A stretch of 12,200 nucleotides of DNA from NCBI GenBank assembly GCA_910579585.1, contig CAJTVA010000040.1, positions 1-12,200 on the forward strand. The letters are read 5' to 3'. Positions 1 to 6,073 of the stretch are shown here, in pieces (the stretch's first letter is position 1; each line of letters begins with the position of its first letter). A program made the position numbers and the translations under genes. The notes under the pieces were generated by a model. That model saw only the letters and a list, made by a program, of their open reading frames with translations, was not told the origin of the DNA and did no database searches. The DNA comes from an uncultured Christensenella sp. GTDB lineage: Bacteria; Bacillota; Clostridia; Christensenellales; Borkfalkiaceae.

Positions 1-125
1 GGATAACTCCGCGGGCGGGAGTTTATTGTGCAAGCGAACATCATTATATGCAGAACCGAAAAAATTTGTTCTAACTTGTACGACGGCGGCATAAGTTAAG
101 GTATAAATGTTTTCGGAGGAAAAGT
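1..125. other. Left-edge non-coding leader before the spoIVF-like operon
   Basis: No complete gene is visible here. Two plus-strand frames are open from the window edge, one to a TAA at 92-94 and one to a TAA at 72-74, but neither translation is recognisable as the tail of a known protein. The last part holds a strong ribosome site, GGAGGA at 115-120, five bases before the ATG at 126. A TATAAA at 102-107 could be a -10 box, but no convincing -35 lies at 16-18 bp. A mother-cell sigma-E promoter would be expected for a spoIVF operon; I could not identify one with confidence. Confidence 0.4.
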
Positions 126-887
126 ATGAACGAAGAATTAGACTATGCCGAGATGCTGGAAATTCCCGTCAGCACGGTGAACGTAGTTAAAAAGAAGAGT
201 ATTTTCAAAAAGCCGTTCTTTGCGCCCAAGCAGGAGGAAGCGCCTGCCGTCGCTTCGGACGAATTAAAGGAGCTTGTCGTTGACAGCGTAAACGAGCGTG
301 TGGGCGCCTTTACGTATGCGGAAGATTTGACCGAACCCGAAAAGCCCGCAAAGAAAAAGTTCTTCGGCGCGGACAAGGGCAGTAAAATAATTTTAACCGA
401 GCTTATCGCCGTCTGCGTTCTTGCGGTTGCGATTTTCCTCACAAATATATTTATGCCGACGAGCGCTATCAATACCTTTATCGGCACGCTCACCAACCCG
501 AAAGGTAAAGAAGTCGAGCCGACCTATAAGGAAATTACGCTTTCCCCTGTTATCAGCGAAACTTCCGACGCCGAAGTTCTTGTTTCCGAAAGCGGGGTTC
601 TTTCCTTCACTGCGAAAGGCAGCGTGTATCCCGTCTGCGCGGGCAAGGTTGCGTCCGTAACCAAGACCGACGGCACCTATACCGTTGAAATCGCGCACAC
701 CTCGACTTTTTCAAGCGTTATTACGGGGCTTACCGAAGTTTACTCGGCGGTGGGAACTGCCGTTAAGGCGAATATTCCGTTCGCATATTCCGACGGAGAG
801 GGCGAAGTCCGCGTATCTATGTACGACGACGGAAACCTCCTCAACTGTTTCAGTATGTCGGGTGAAGTACCCGTCTGGAACTCGTGA
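126..887 (+). CDS. spoIVFA: SpoIVFA-like membrane protein with degenerate LytM/M23 domain
   Basis: The product is 253 residues, close to the usual SpoIVFA length. It has a charged N-terminal cytoplasmic part (about 1-87), one membrane segment (about 88-109) and an external domain (about 135-250). The stretch around 165-232 follows the LytM/M23 fold pattern, with YPVCAGKVASV followed by VEIAHTS, but the zinc ligands of active M23 peptidases (HxxxD and HLH) are missing, so it is probably not an enzyme. In B. subtilis SpoIVFA anchors and restrains the SpoIVFB protease in the outer forespore membrane until the checkpoint signal arrives. The next gene is an M50 protease whose start overlaps this stop codon, which is the main reason for the name. 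The start is supported by GGAGGA at 115-120. A less likely reading is another LytM-type protein such as a SpoIIQ relative. Identification rests on architecture and context more than on conserved motifs. Confidence 0.62.
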   Translation: MNEELDYAEMLEIPVSTVNVVKKKSIFKKPFFAPKQEEAPAVASDELKELVVDSVNERVGAFTYAEDLTEPEKPAKKKFFGADKGSKIILTELIAVCVLAVAIFLTNIFMPTSAINTFIGTLTNPKGKEVEPTYKEITLSPVISETSDAEVLVSESGVLSFTAKGSVYPVCAGKVASVTKTDGTYTVEIAHTSTFSSVITGLTEVYSAVGTAVKANIPFAYSDGEGEVRVSMYDDGNLLNCFSMSGEVPVWNS

Positions 888-1684
888 AGATAACCATTCA
901 CCCGTTGTTTCTGGCGGTGGGGCTACTGTCCGCGCTGTTCGGCGGTTTGCCGATATTCATTATATGCGCATTGACCGCACTCCTGCACGAGTGCGGTCAT
1001 ATATTTTGCGCGGCGCGGCTCGGGTTCGAGTGCAAAAAAATAAGCCTGATGCCGTTCGGCGCGGCGGCGGTGTGCGACATAGAGGGGATATCCCCGTCGG
1101 ACGAAGTAAAGCTTGCGCTTGCGGGGCCGCTAGTTAACCTGCTTCTTTGCGTGGCGGTCGCGGGGCTGTGGTGGTTCATACCCGAAACTTACGTGTATAC
1201 CGACCTGATTTTCTATTCCAGCGCGGGTATGCTTGTTCTGAACTTACTGCCCGCGTATCCGCTTGACGGTGGGCGGATAGTTAAGTGTATTTTCGGCGCC
1301 TTTCTGAAAAAGGACAGGGCGCTTAAAATCGCCCTGCGCGCAATGAATATCGTGGTCGTAATCGTAATCGTCATTATTTACGTTTTCGCGGTCAGAAACT
1401 TATCGCTTTTATCGGCGGCGGTGCTTCTTCTTTGCTCGGCGCTTGCGAAAAGCCCGCCCGCGGTGAAAATCAACTTCGCCGCGAAAAAGAAGAAAAAGGG
1501 GCGGGAGATAAGGTACGTTATCCTTGACGAAAACGCGACGTTTAAGGACGCGCTCCGCTTCGTCGACAGCAGCCGTTTTCTCGTTTTACAGCTCTACGGC
1601 GAAAAATTTATCGACGAAATTACCGAAGACGAATTGTATGAAAAGCTGTTAACGCGGAGCATTTACGACAAAATACTGGAATAA
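884..1684 (+). CDS. spoIVFB: SpoIVFB-like M50 intramembrane zinc metalloprotease
   Basis: The product is 266 residues and mostly hydrophobic. The HExxH zinc site is H35-E36-C-G-H39, inside an early membrane segment. The third zinc ligand lies in the family motif N120-LLPAYPLD128-GGR. Both belong to family M50 (site-2 protease). SpoIVFB cuts pro-sigma-K in the mother cell to switch on late sporulation genes. After the last membrane segments there is a lysine-rich linker (about 198-207) and a short C-terminal domain (about 208-266) in the position of the CBS domain of SpoIVFB. The gene starts at a GTG that overlaps the TGA of the SpoIVFA-like gene (GTGA, 884-887), so translation is probably coupled; the ATG alternatives lie downstream of the conserved N-terminus. 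Family assignment is firm. The specific SpoIVFB role is inferred from length, the CBS-like tail and the SpoIVFA-like neighbour. Confidence 0.82.
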   Translation: MKITIHPLFLAVGLLSALFGGLPIFIICALTALLHECGHIFCAARLGFECKKISLMPFGAAAVCDIEGISPSDEVKLALAGPLVNLLLCVAVAGLWWFIPETYVYTDLIFYSSAGMLVLNLLPAYPLDGGRIVKCIFGAFLKKDRALKIALRAMNIVVVIVIVIIYVFAVRNLSLLSAAVLLLCSALAKSPPAVKINFAAKKKKKGREIRYVILDENATFKDALRFVDSSRFLVLQLYGEKFIDEITEDELYEKLLTRSIYDKILE

Positions 1685-1723
1685 ACCGCATATAATTTGC
1701 CCGATTTTGCCAAAACTTATATT

Positions 1724-2398
1724 ATGCCCGACTATTTTTCACACCTGATTGTCGCCGAAAAAGTTTACGAACGGCTTGACGCCGCGTACAGAAAGCGTAT
1801 TGCTTCGACGGGACTTTACTATCTCGGTTCGCAGGGCGGCGACGTCTTTTTTGCTTATAATTACAAAGTTTCTAAAACCAACCTCGGTCGCGCGTTGCAC
1901 CATCTGAGCGCGGAAGAGGTCTTTTCCAAGCTTATGCACGGCAACCCGTCCTATGCGGCGGGCTACGCTACGCACTACGCTTTGGACTGCACGCTTCACC
2001 CCGCGGTCTACGCTTACGAGGCGGCGCATTCTTCGCCGTTCGCGCACCAGAAAATGGAGGGTGATTTGGGGCTGTATATCAGCAAGTTTTACGGCGTGCG
2101 CCGAAGAATTCTTCCCCGCGACGGAGTCCTTGCCTGCACCGGCGCGGTCTACGACAGCATAAAACTTATCGACCCCGAAGTGACGGTGACGGGCGTAGAG
2201 CGGTGCTTAAAGCGGCACTTTAACTATTCCCGTTATGTGTTCAAGACGAAGAAGCAAGCCTACAAGTGCCGTTTCGACTACTCGTCGCTCGCGGGCGCGG
2301 TGGAGGACGCAATCGCGCTAGGGGTGAAAGCCGTTTGTTGCGTTCTCGATAAGAACGTCGATAAAGAAGTGTTTTCAAAAGAATTTTTACAACACTGA
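1724..2398 (+). CDS. Zinc-dependent phospholipase C family protein
   Basis: Starting at the ATG at 1724 the product is 224 residues and begins MPDYFSHL, the usual opening of this family (PF00882, zinc-dependent phospholipase C/S1-P1 type fold). A TTG nine codons upstream is possible but adds residues that do not fit the family. Candidate zinc ligands in family-like spacing are H7, D40 (GSQGGD), H59/H60 (ALHH), H84 and D88 (ATHYALD), H92 (LHP), H108 and E112 (HQKME). There is no signal peptide, so unlike secreted clostridial alpha-toxins this looks intracellular or membrane-peripheral, and the true substrate is unknown. It follows the spoIVF-like pair by 39 bp with no obvious own promoter, so it may be cotranscribed. 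The same frame stays open for 38 codons after the TGA stop, up to a TAA at 2513-2515. Confidence 0.75.
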   Translation: MPDYFSHLIVAEKVYERLDAAYRKRIASTGLYYLGSQGGDVFFAYNYKVSKTNLGRALHHLSAEEVFSKLMHGNPSYAAGYATHYALDCTLHPAVYAYEAAHSSPFAHQKMEGDLGLYISKFYGVRRRILPRDGVLACTGAVYDSIKLIDPEVTVTGVERCLKRHFNYSRYVFKTKKQAYKCRFDYSSLAGAVEDAIALGVKAVCCVLDKNVDKEVFSKEFLQH

Positions 2399-2480
2399 AA
2401 ACGTGACTGCGTTAAAAAGGCGCTTTTACTAGGTATTTCTGAAACTGAATTTTTAAGAGATGCGCTTTCAAGCGATAACA

Positions 2481-2513
2481 AAAAGCTCTCGGACAATCTG
2501 TCCGAGAGCTTTT
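2481..2513. terminator. Bidirectional intrinsic terminator, 15-bp perfect stem
   Basis: The arms AAAAGCTCTCGGACA (2481-2495) and TGTCCGAGAGCTTTT (2499-2513) are perfect reverse complements around the 3-base loop ATC. The stem ends in A/T runs on both sides, so it can stop transcription from the phospholipase gene (plus) and from the AT-rich membrane gene (minus), which converge on it. Confidence 0.85.
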
Positions 2514-2546
2514 AATTACACGTTACTCAGAAATATAAATTGAAAT

Positions 2547-3053
2547 TTATCTTTGGTCATTTTTGAGTTTCAAAACTTTTAGTATGTCCCATAGATTATC
2601 TGCACCTTTTATAAAGTAATCTACCGCAATTGATTTTTTTCCGATATAAATTCTATATCCACCAATTTTTAATCTTTTCAATTTAGTTATTTCACTATAT
2701 TTTATCTCTCTTTTTTTGCGAAACATATTTCGAAAAATAAATGATTCCTCTTTGATTTCAATTCTCCAATTTAAAGCATAAAGAATTAACCAAAACCCTA
2801 ATAGGGAAACCAAGAAATAACCTATTGCCCATACGGCGTTTTCTTCGTTAAAAGACACAAAGAAAATTATTAGAATTGTTATAGCACAGCCTAAAAATTC
2901 AATTAGTCCTATCCAAAATATTAACAATGGAGGTCTTAAAATTTTCAAATCCTTATCATAGATTTTTGTTCGTAAATAAAGACCTATATATCCTACAAGC
3001 CAAGAACTAAAACAAATTATTAAACCCGTTATTATTATCCTTACTATTTCCAT
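2547..3053 (-). CDS. AT-rich integral membrane protein with C-terminal PH-like tail
   Basis: The product is 168 residues. It has about four hydrophobic helices (roughly 3-27, 41-67, 72-95, with the third region probably one helix and its flank) and a soluble tail from about 96 that begins WRIEIKEESFIFRNMFRKKREIKYSEI. A strand-rich tail of this kind resembles the bacterial PH-like domains found behind membrane helices (a DUF6560-like arrangement); that comparison is from memory. Function is unknown. Base composition differs sharply from the neighbours: the 60-base block 2641-2700 has 13 G or C, against 30 in block 3481-3540 of the next gene. Codons are strongly A/T-ending. This points to recent acquisition. 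It stands alone between the 2481-2513 terminator and the glycosylase gene and has its own promoter. The ATG at 3053 is the only plausible start, but no strong ribosome site precedes it. Confidence 0.7.
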   Translation of the reverse strand: MEIVRIIITGLIICFSSWLVGYIGLYLRTKIYDKDLKILRPPLLIFWIGLIEFLGCAITILIIFFVSFNEENAVWAIGYFLVSLLGFWLILYALNWRIEIKEESFIFRNMFRKKREIKYSEITKLKRLKIGGYRIYIGKKSIAVDYFIKGADNLWDILKVLKLKNDQR

Positions 3054-3091
3054 AGTCGTTTTACAGATAAATCACCGTTTATCGTGCAATA

Positions 3092-3100
3092 ATTATAGCA
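3092..3100 (-). promoter_or_regulatory. Extended -10 promoter of the AT-rich membrane gene
   Basis: On the minus strand this reads TGCTATAAT, an exact extended -10 (TGnTATAAT), about 40 bases before the ATG at 3053. No good -35 box is present at 16-18 bp, which fits an extended -10 promoter. Just upstream is a short inverted repeat, TACGAT at 3103-3108 and ATCGTA at 3113-3118, which could be an operator, but it is too short to rely on. Confidence 0.6.
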
Positions 3101-3135
3101 TATACGATGCAAATCGTAATCCCGCGGGCGCGTTT

Positions 3136-3957
3136 TTATTTGAAAGTTCTTTTGCCGTAGAAGAGGTATTGCTGTATATACCCCGCGTCGGCTCCGAAGA
3201 GATTGCAAAAGTATTCGTTAATCTTGTTTCGGTCGGTTAGCGCGCCGCCGAAATCTTCCCTGTATATTTTTTCTATCCATACGTCGACGGGGAAGCTGTC
3301 CCTTTTTCCAAACCCGAAAAGCGCCACGCAGTCGGCAACTTTCGCCCCCACGCCTTTGTAAGTTAAAAGTTCCTTTTTAAGCTCTGCGGTGGATAGCGGG
3401 GTAAGATGCGAAAGCCCCTCTTTTTCAATTCGTATCGAAGTTTCTTCAAGGAAAACGTCGCGGTATCCGCAGCCCGCGTTTTTATAAAATTCCCTGCCCG
3501 CCGCCGCAAGTTTTTCGGTCGTGGGGAAAGGGTAAAACTCCTGTCCCAAAAATTCGCGTTTTTCGCTTAGCCCCCCGCATATACGCGAAATAATGCCCTT
3601 TATCCGCGGGATATTGTTGTTTTGCGACACTATGAACGAGTACAGCATTTCTTCGGGGTTCTGGTTCAGAAGCCGAAGTCCTTTCAGTTCTTCCGCACTG
3701 CGTGAAAGCAGTGGCACACCGTGCGATTTAGCGCGGTCGATTATCTCGGAATAGTCGCGGTCTAAATCGAAATAGTTGTAAAAATAATCGCCGTCCTCGC
3801 TTTCTACTACCGTCTTTTTGCCGTCTGTGCGGACGTAGCAAGTCTTGTCGCCGGAAATGACGAAAAAGCCGTCTTTAAAGGGAGTAAAGCGGAAGGTCTG
3901 ACCGCAGTCTAAAACCTGTTCGGGGTTGAAGTAAGTCGCGTCGTAATCGAATTTCAT
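3136..3957 (-). CDS. OGG1/AlkA-type DNA glycosylase (8-oxoguanine repair)
   Basis: The product is 273 residues, the usual length for bacterial OGG1-like enzymes. It removes oxidised or alkylated bases, most likely 8-oxoguanine, starting base excision repair in the cytoplasm. The N-terminal part (about 1-95) is the TATA-box-like OGG_N domain, opening with DCGQTFRF. The helix-hairpin-helix region reads TYKGVGAKVADC (199-210), where K206 matches the OGG1 catalytic lysine. PVDVW (223-227) follows, with D225 matching the catalytic aspartate. S111-QNNNIPRI fits the family's base-pocket segment. There is a clear AAGAGG ribosome site before the ATG. The gene lies just downstream of the PadR/DUF operon terminator but appears to have its own promoter overlapping that terminator (4004-4033). 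The OGG1-like class is certain enough; the exact base preference cannot be read from sequence. Confidence 0.9.
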   Translation of the reverse strand: MKFDYDATYFNPEQVLDCGQTFRFTPFKDGFFVISGDKTCYVRTDGKKTVVESEDGDYFYNYFDLDRDYSEIIDRAKSHGVPLLSRSAEELKGLRLLNQNPEEMLYSFIVSQNNNIPRIKGIISRICGGLSEKREFLGQEFYPFPTTEKLAAAGREFYKNAGCGYRDVFLEETSIRIEKEGLSHLTPLSTAELKKELLTYKGVGAKVADCVALFGFGKRDSFPVDVWIEKIYREDFGGALTDRNKINEYFCNLFGADAGYIQQYLFYGKRTFK

Positions 3958-3973
3958 ATTTTCCTCTTTTGCG

Positions 3974-4008
3974 TAAAAAAATACAGCCGCTGTTTACGGC
4001 TGTATTTT
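3974..4008 (-). terminator. Intrinsic terminator of the PadR-HAAS-DUF4097 operon
   Basis: The arms AAAATACAGCCG (3978-3989) and CGGCTGTATTTT (3997-4008) form a perfect 12-bp stem with a 7-base loop. On the minus strand the stem runs into a T tract (the plus-strand A run from 3974). It lies 22 bp after the DUF4097 stop codon. Confidence 0.85.
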
Positions 4009-4033
4009 ATCATTATGAGTAGCGGGTTGTCAA
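4004..4033 (-). promoter_or_regulatory. Candidate sigma-A promoter of the DNA glycosylase gene
   Basis: On the minus strand there is a perfect -35 TTGACA (4028-4033), an 18-bp spacer and a -10 TAAAAT (4004-4009, five of six matches). The -35 contains the TGA stop of the DUF4097 gene, and the -10 lies over the first arm of the upstream operon's terminator. Transcription would begin near 3997, at the end of that arm, so the glycosylase mRNA would lack most of the arm and could not form the terminator hairpin. Confidence 0.6.
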
Positions 4034-4812
4034 CTTCCGAAGCTCACGTTGCAGCTTCCCGCGCTGACTCTGACGGTTATATTTTTGTCGCCTCCAGACT
4101 GTGTGGTTAAGCCGTTGCAGCTTCCCGCGCTGACGTCAACGGTGGCGGCGTAGTCCGATTTTTCGCCGAGGAAGGAGAGGTTCGCCGTGCCCGCGCTTAC
4201 TTTAACTTCGGTCGTGCCGCAGTCTATTTGCTTTAAATTTGCCGCGCCTGCGCTTACGTCGCATATGATTTTGTTTCCGCTTGCTTTGGAAACATTAACA
4301 GTGCCGGCATTTACGTCGATATCCATCAGTTCTAAACATGTAACGTTCCCGACGTTGCAAGTGCCCGCGTTCACCTTTATTTTTACGGTTTCGAACTCAC
4401 CGTCGCACATATCGACAGTGCCTGCGTTCATTGTAATTAAAACTTCGTTTATTTTATCTCTCGGGATTTTAACAATTGTTTCGGGTATGGTTGCGCCCCA
4501 GGTAAAGATATACCACTTGTGCTTGTTGCTCTCTAAGGTAAGCTTGCCGTCGTTTTCGTTTACGGTGGTTTCGTAGCCCCTTGCCGTGGGGTAGGTAATC
4601 TGAATATATTCTTCGTCGGTATATTCTATTTTCAGCCTGCCCGTGCTGAGATGTACGGAAACTGAGGAGTTCACTTCGGTTGAAGTGAATTCCTGCATTT
4701 CGAAGTTGGGTACAAAAGACCAACCGTTAAGCCCCAATGCAATTAATAGTACCGCAATGCCTACGCCTATAATTATCGCGCCTGCAATTATCATTTTAAC
4801 GAATCCTTTCAT
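4030..4812 (-). CDS. DUF4097 beta-repeat membrane-anchored protein
   Basis: The product is 260 residues. It has one membrane segment near the N-terminus (about 7-28) and an outer beta-rich domain. Seven copies of a short motif, (N/S)AG(T/S/A)xN-like, start at residues 129, 148, 168, 187, 206, 228 and 250, spaced 19-22 residues apart. This is the solenoid pattern of DUF4097 (PF13349). Proteins of this family are commonly encoded with PadR regulators and HAAS/DUF1700 proteins and are suspected of envelope or signalling roles; no enzymatic activity is known. AAGGAG overlaps the stop codon of the preceding HAAS gene, 14 bp before this ATG, so the two are probably translated together. It is the last gene of the operon and is followed by a strong terminator. 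Confidence 0.82.
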   Translation of the reverse strand: MKGFVKMIIAGAIIIGVGIAVLLIALGLNGWSFVPNFEMQEFTSTEVNSSVSVHLSTGRLKIEYTDEEYIQITYPTARGYETTVNENDGKLTLESNKHKWYIFTWGATIPETIVKIPRDKINEVLITMNAGTVDMCDGEFETVKIKVNAGTCNVGNVTCLELMDIDVNAGTVNVSKASGNKIICDVSAGAANLKQIDCGTTEVKVSAGTANLSFLGEKSDYAATVDVSAGSCNGLTTQSGGDKNITVRVSAGSCNVSFGS

Positions 4813-4826
4813 TTATTTTTTTCTCC

Positions 4827-5639
4827 TTAAGCACATTTTTTGCCGCTGAACAGTCGTCTTAGCCAAGCAAAGAACATTCCGAACAGTTTCCACATCCACT
4901 TCACAAGTTGGAAGCAGAGGGGCGTTGCAATAAGGCTTAACCCGAATACAACCAGCCCCGTGCCGATTGCAATCGTCCCTGAAGCAACGTCCGCGAACAG
5001 TGAGCCCACGCCCGCGCCTATAGACGCAACGCCCGAAATCATTAACGCTAATGGAGCAATGCAAACTCCGACCGTTATGCCGACCATACCCATAACTACG
5101 ATAAAAATGGGTATTGAAAAGACTATACAAAGCAGTACGAAAACCCAAGTGTAGTCGCCGCGCGTCTGTGCGGGGGCGGTAGGGTTAGGTCCGCAATAAT
5201 TGCCGTACAAGCTGTTGTTGCCGTATTGTTGATTTTGCCTGTTGTCTTCTCGACGTTCACGCTCTTCTCTTGCGCGTTCCTCTCGACGTGTCCGCTCCTC
5301 ACGGGCGCGCTCTTCACGTCGCTCACGCTCTTCTCTTGCCCTCTCTTCGCGGCGCTCACGTTCCTCACGGGCGCGCTGTTCGCGTCTTTCGCGCTCTTCC
5401 TGCCGCCTGTCGCTACGGGAGGGGGAGGGCTCGTAATAATTGGAATCGCCGTCGGATAAAATTCTCTGCGCCGCGTCGTAGGGCGCGCCGAAGTCTTCTA
5501 TTATCTCGCGCTCGGTATATCCCGCGTCCCGCCTGTCGGCGTAAGCCTCCGCATAGTAGTCGAGAACGCGCCGCCTTTCGCTTTCGGAAACGCTCAAAAG
5601 GTTACTTTTCAGTTCGTCGCGCCATTCGTTATACGTCAT
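4827..5639 (-). CDS. HAAS/DUF1700 membrane protein with Arg/Glu repeat helix
   Basis: The product is 270 residues in three parts. Residues 1-64 are a HAAS-type helical domain (MTYNEWRDEL, RRRVLDYYAEAYADRRDAG, EREIIEDFGAPYDAA), as in DUF1700 (PF08006). Residues 78-132 are almost only Arg and Glu, built from 11-residue units, and should form a long charged helix. Residues about 163-260 contain two or three hydrophobic stretches and end in a short basic tail. Family members sit beside PadR regulators and are thought to act as their membrane partners; this is family knowledge, not proven here. The ATG overlaps the TGA of padR (ATGA) and has an excellent GGAGG site upstream. The Arg/Glu helix is not part of the usual DUF1700 domain and may be specific to this lineage. 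Confidence 0.78.
   Translation of the reverse strand: MTYNEWRDELKSNLLSVSESERRRVLDYYAEAYADRRDAGYTEREIIEDFGAPYDAAQRILSDGDSNYYEPSPSRSDRRQEERERREQRAREERERREERAREERERREERAREERTRREERAREERERREDNRQNQQYGNNSLYGNYCGPNPTAPAQTRGDYTWVFVLLCIVFSIPIFIVVMGMVGITVGVCIAPLALMISGVASIGAGVGSLFADVASGTIAIGTGLVVFGLSLIATPLCFQLVKWMWKLFGMFFAWLRRLFSGKKCA
5244..5375 (-). repeat. Four tandem 33-bp units encoding an 11-residue Arg/Glu repeat
   Basis: Residues 89-132 of the HAAS protein are four copies of RAREERERREE with small changes (the third has T for E, the last ends in D), preceded by a partial copy. At the DNA level the units differ by many synonymous changes, so selection appears to keep the protein repeat. The repeat is coding, not a CRISPR array. 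Confidence 0.85.
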
Positions 5640-5947
5640 ATTCTTCCTCCGAAAATCTTTTTATAAATGTTGTTTATTTCAAGTAAATCTTCTCTGCCGC
5701 CCACAAGTTTTTTAAGTCCCAGATTCGTTATTTTATAGTATCTTCTCAGCCTGCCACTGAACTCCGCCGTCCGCGTAGTGACGAATCCGCCGGTTTCAAG
5801 TCGCTTCAAAATGGGGTAGAGGGTGCTTTCGGATATCTCTATCACGCCCTCTAAGTCGCTTATTATCTTATAGCCGTAGCTTTCCCCCTTGCTGATAGCG
5901 TAGAGTACGCATACGTCTAATATTCCCTTTTTGAGTTGTACGTCCAT
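5636..5947 (-). CDS. PadR family transcriptional regulator
   Basis: The product is 103 residues, a minimal PadR winged helix protein. The recognition region reads SYGYKIISDLEG, then ISESTLYPILKRLETGGFV, then GRLRRYYKITNLGLKKL, the signature order of the family. PadR proteins bind palindromic DNA as dimers and usually repress their own operon. The stop overlaps the ATG of the HAAS gene (ATGA). Upstream lies a near-consensus promoter with a perfect inverted repeat inside its spacer (5968-5990), so negative autoregulation is the likely mode. The inducing signal is unknown and may involve the two membrane proteins of the operon. Confidence 0.9.
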   Translation of the reverse strand: MDVQLKKGILDVCVLYAISKGESYGYKIISDLEGVIEISESTLYPILKRLETGGFVTTRTAEFSGRLRRYYKITNLGLKKLVGGREDLLEINNIYKKIFGGRI

Positions 5948-5967
5948 ACGAATACCCCGCTTTGTCT

Positions 5968-5990
5968 AATACTATACATTACATAGTATT
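5968..5990. promoter_or_regulatory. Likely PadR operator, 8-bp perfect inverted repeat
   Basis: The arms AATACTAT (5968-5975) and ATAGTATT (5983-5990) are perfect reverse complements around the 7-base spacer ACATTAC. The site covers the -10 box and most of the spacer of the padR promoter, so binding would block RNA polymerase. It lies in the gap shared with the divergent ger operon, which it could also influence. Confidence 0.7.
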
Positions 5991-5999
5991 CATTGTCAA
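5971..5999 (-). promoter_or_regulatory. Sigma-A promoter of the PadR operon
   Basis: On the minus strand TTGACA (5994-5999) and TATAGT (5971-5976) are separated by exactly 17 bp. The start point would be near 5964, giving a leader of about 17 bases before the ATG at 5947. Confidence 0.82.
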
Positions 6000-6073
6000 G
6001 CGTTTTGCGGAACGTTTTTTAAAAAATAAAACGGCGCTTACGGTCGGGGCGAGGCGGTACGGGTGCGGGGGCA

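Noticed and set aside
1..94. End of an upstream protein gene at the window edge
   Set aside because: Two frames are open, but neither tail is recognisable and composition does not favour one.
76..107. Sigma-A promoter TTGTAC to TATAAA before the spoIVFA-like gene
   Set aside because: The spacer is 20 bp and the -35 is poor. A sporulation sigma factor is expected for this operon.
1697..1723. TTG start for the phospholipase gene, nine codons upstream
   Set aside because: The added residues do not fit the family, and the ATG at 1724 gives the typical MPDYFSHL opening.
3121..3128. CCCGCGGG palindrome as a terminator after the glycosylase gene
   Set aside because: An 8-bp palindrome has no loop, and no T tract follows on the minus strand.
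5244..5375. CRISPR-like array from 33-bp units
   Set aside because: The units are directly tandem without spacers and encode a protein repeat in frame.
5242..5436. Plus-strand ORF rich in Arg and Ser opposite the HAAS repeat
   Set aside because: It is the complement of the Arg/Glu repeat codons. It has no ribosome site or family, and the minus-strand frame is a clear domain protein.
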